NCBI RefSeq assembly: GCF_013466785.1
Contig: NZ_CP059163.1
Span: forward strand, 3,658,001-3,722,000
Length of the DNA: 64,000 bases
Direction: 5' to 3'
Origin: Nocardioides marinisabuli
GTDB taxonomy: Bacteria > Actinomycetota > Actinomycetes > Propionibacteriales > Nocardioidaceae
Part shown: positions 60,394-64,000 of the stretch, one piece after another
Layout of the letters: each line of letters starts with the position of its first letter
How positions within the stretch are numbered: position 1 is the stretch's first letter
Notes under the pieces: model-generated
What the model saw: only the letters and a program-made list of their open reading frames with translations
What the model was told of the DNA's origin: nothing
The model's database searches: none
Program-made: the position numbers and the translations under genes

Positions 60394-61074
60394 TCAGGGC
60401 AGCAGCATGGCGGCCAGGTCCTGCGGCGCCAGGCCCTCCAGGGTGGGGCGCAGCACCCGGCGCGGCCCCTCGAGGACCGGCACGTGGTTCTCGACCACCA
60501 GCACGGTGCAGCCGGCGGCCGCGGCGGACTTGGCGCCGGTGTTGGAGTCCTCGATCGCCACGCAGTCGGCCGGGTCCACCCCGAGGGCGGCGGCGGCGGT
60601 CAGGTAGGGCTCGGGGTGCGGCTTGCCCATCTCGACCTTGTCGCCGGTGACGATCACCCGGAACGTCTCGGGCGGCAGGTGCGCGAGGATCGGCGCGACG
60701 AAGCGCTCGTAGGACATCGTCACCAGCGCGCACGGGATGCCCGCCTCGACGGCCGCCAGCAGCAGCTCACGCGCACCGGGCACCCACGGCACCGCCTGCT
60801 CGACGCGGGCGACGACCCCGTCGAGGAGCTCCTCGACGATCTGCTCGGGGGTCCGGTCGATGCCCATGTGCTCGCGGATGTAGCGCCCCGAGGCGAGCAG
60901 GTCGTTGCCGACCAGGTCGAGGGCCTGGGCGCGGGTCCAGGTGCCGCCGTACCGCTCGGCGAGCGCGAACTCGGTCTCGATCCAGTAGGGCTCGGTGTCG
61001 ACCAGGGTGCCGTCCATGTCCCACAGCAGGGCTGCGGGCCGGTGGGTCGCACGGTCGGAGCCGGTGCCGGGCAC
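60394..61074 (-). CDS. HAD-superfamily phosphatase (beta-phosphoglucomutase-like)
   Basis: The GTG at 61074 gives 226 residues. HAD motifs are present: LLWDMDGTLVDTE (nucleophile Asp and acid Asp), LVTMSYERF (motif II Thr/Ser), GDKVEMGKPHPEPYL (motif III Lys) and CVAIEDSNTGAKSAAAAG (motif IV). It lies 2 bases after the metH stop and is probably co-transcribed. Substrate unknown. Confidence 0.87.
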   Translation of the reverse strand: MPGTGSDRATHRPAALLWDMDGTLVDTEPYWIETEFALAERYGGTWTRAQALDLVGNDLLASGRYIREHMGIDRTPEQIVEELLDGVVARVEQAVPWVPGARELLLAAVEAGIPCALVTMSYERFVAPILAHLPPETFRVIVTGDKVEMGKPHPEPYLTAAAALGVDPADCVAIEDSNTGAKSAAAAGCTVLVVENHVPVLEGPRRVLRPTLEGLAPQDLAAMLLP

Positions 61075-61076
61075 GC

Positions 61077-64000
<2,924 letters not shown>

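Overview
The window is high-GC actinobacterial chromosome. The complete Pup-proteasome locus, PafB/PafC, RbpA, HelY, tandem Lnt and Ppm1 genes and a DUF222-HNH protein all point to the order Propionibacteriales, most likely a Nocardioides-like organism (an inference from gene content, not a database match). No rRNA, tRNA or CRISPR array was recognised.

Layout. 1-2810: the tail of an unknown gene, a secreted SGNH lipase, a YwqG/DUF1963 protein and a nucleotidyltransferase. 2807-7450 is the one clearly accessory stretch. It holds a decayed IS256-family transposase fused end to end with an IS481-family remnant, a large secreted SGNH hydrolase, and a fragment of JetD, the nuclease subunit of Wadjet anti-plasmid systems. 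7451-19615 is a run of small housekeeping and stress genes: adenylyltransferase, VOC, GyrI-like and DUF309 proteins, a glycoside hydrolase, an APH-like kinase, a ComB-like phosphatase, DUF222-HNH with an SOS-like box, NUDIX, a tyrosine phosphatase, GrpB, an alpha/beta hydrolase, a LysR/YeiH pair and two tiny genes. 19617-27272 carries a PhoD-like phosphatase, an alcohol dehydrogenase, an HTH-MurA fusion, GDPD, an MFS transporter, rbpA behind a SigR-type promoter, and fxsA. 27269-29700 holds ppm1 and lnt (lipoprotein N-acylation and mannosylation). 30062-37276 is a TetR-flanked cluster of enoyl-CoA hydratase, acyl-CoA ligase, amidohydrolase and GNAT with stop/start overlaps, followed by a KamA-type aminomutase and an Lrp regulator.

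38293-56692 is transcribed almost wholly on the minus strand: M50 protease, trmI, arc/mpa, dop, pup, prcB, prcA, pafA, FKBP lipoprotein, pafB, pafC, tatA, tatC, a small unknown gene, a diacylglycerol kinase and helY. Dop deamidates Pup, PafA attaches it to proteins, and ARC/Mpa unfolds pupylated proteins into the PrcAB chamber. PafB/PafC activate DNA-damage genes. A methyltransferase gene is inserted between arc and dop, with a striking four-copy repeat beside it. 56765-64000: a RecB-like nuclease, a two-component system with a small secreted protein, a HAD phosphatase and the 3' part of metH.

A window-wide regularity: about twenty genes on both strands carry a TANNNT-like hexamer ending exactly 6 (sometimes 7) bases before the start codon, the signature of leaderless transcription. 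Only a few genes (rbpA, arc, two tiny genes) show a clear leader with a strong ribosome-binding site.
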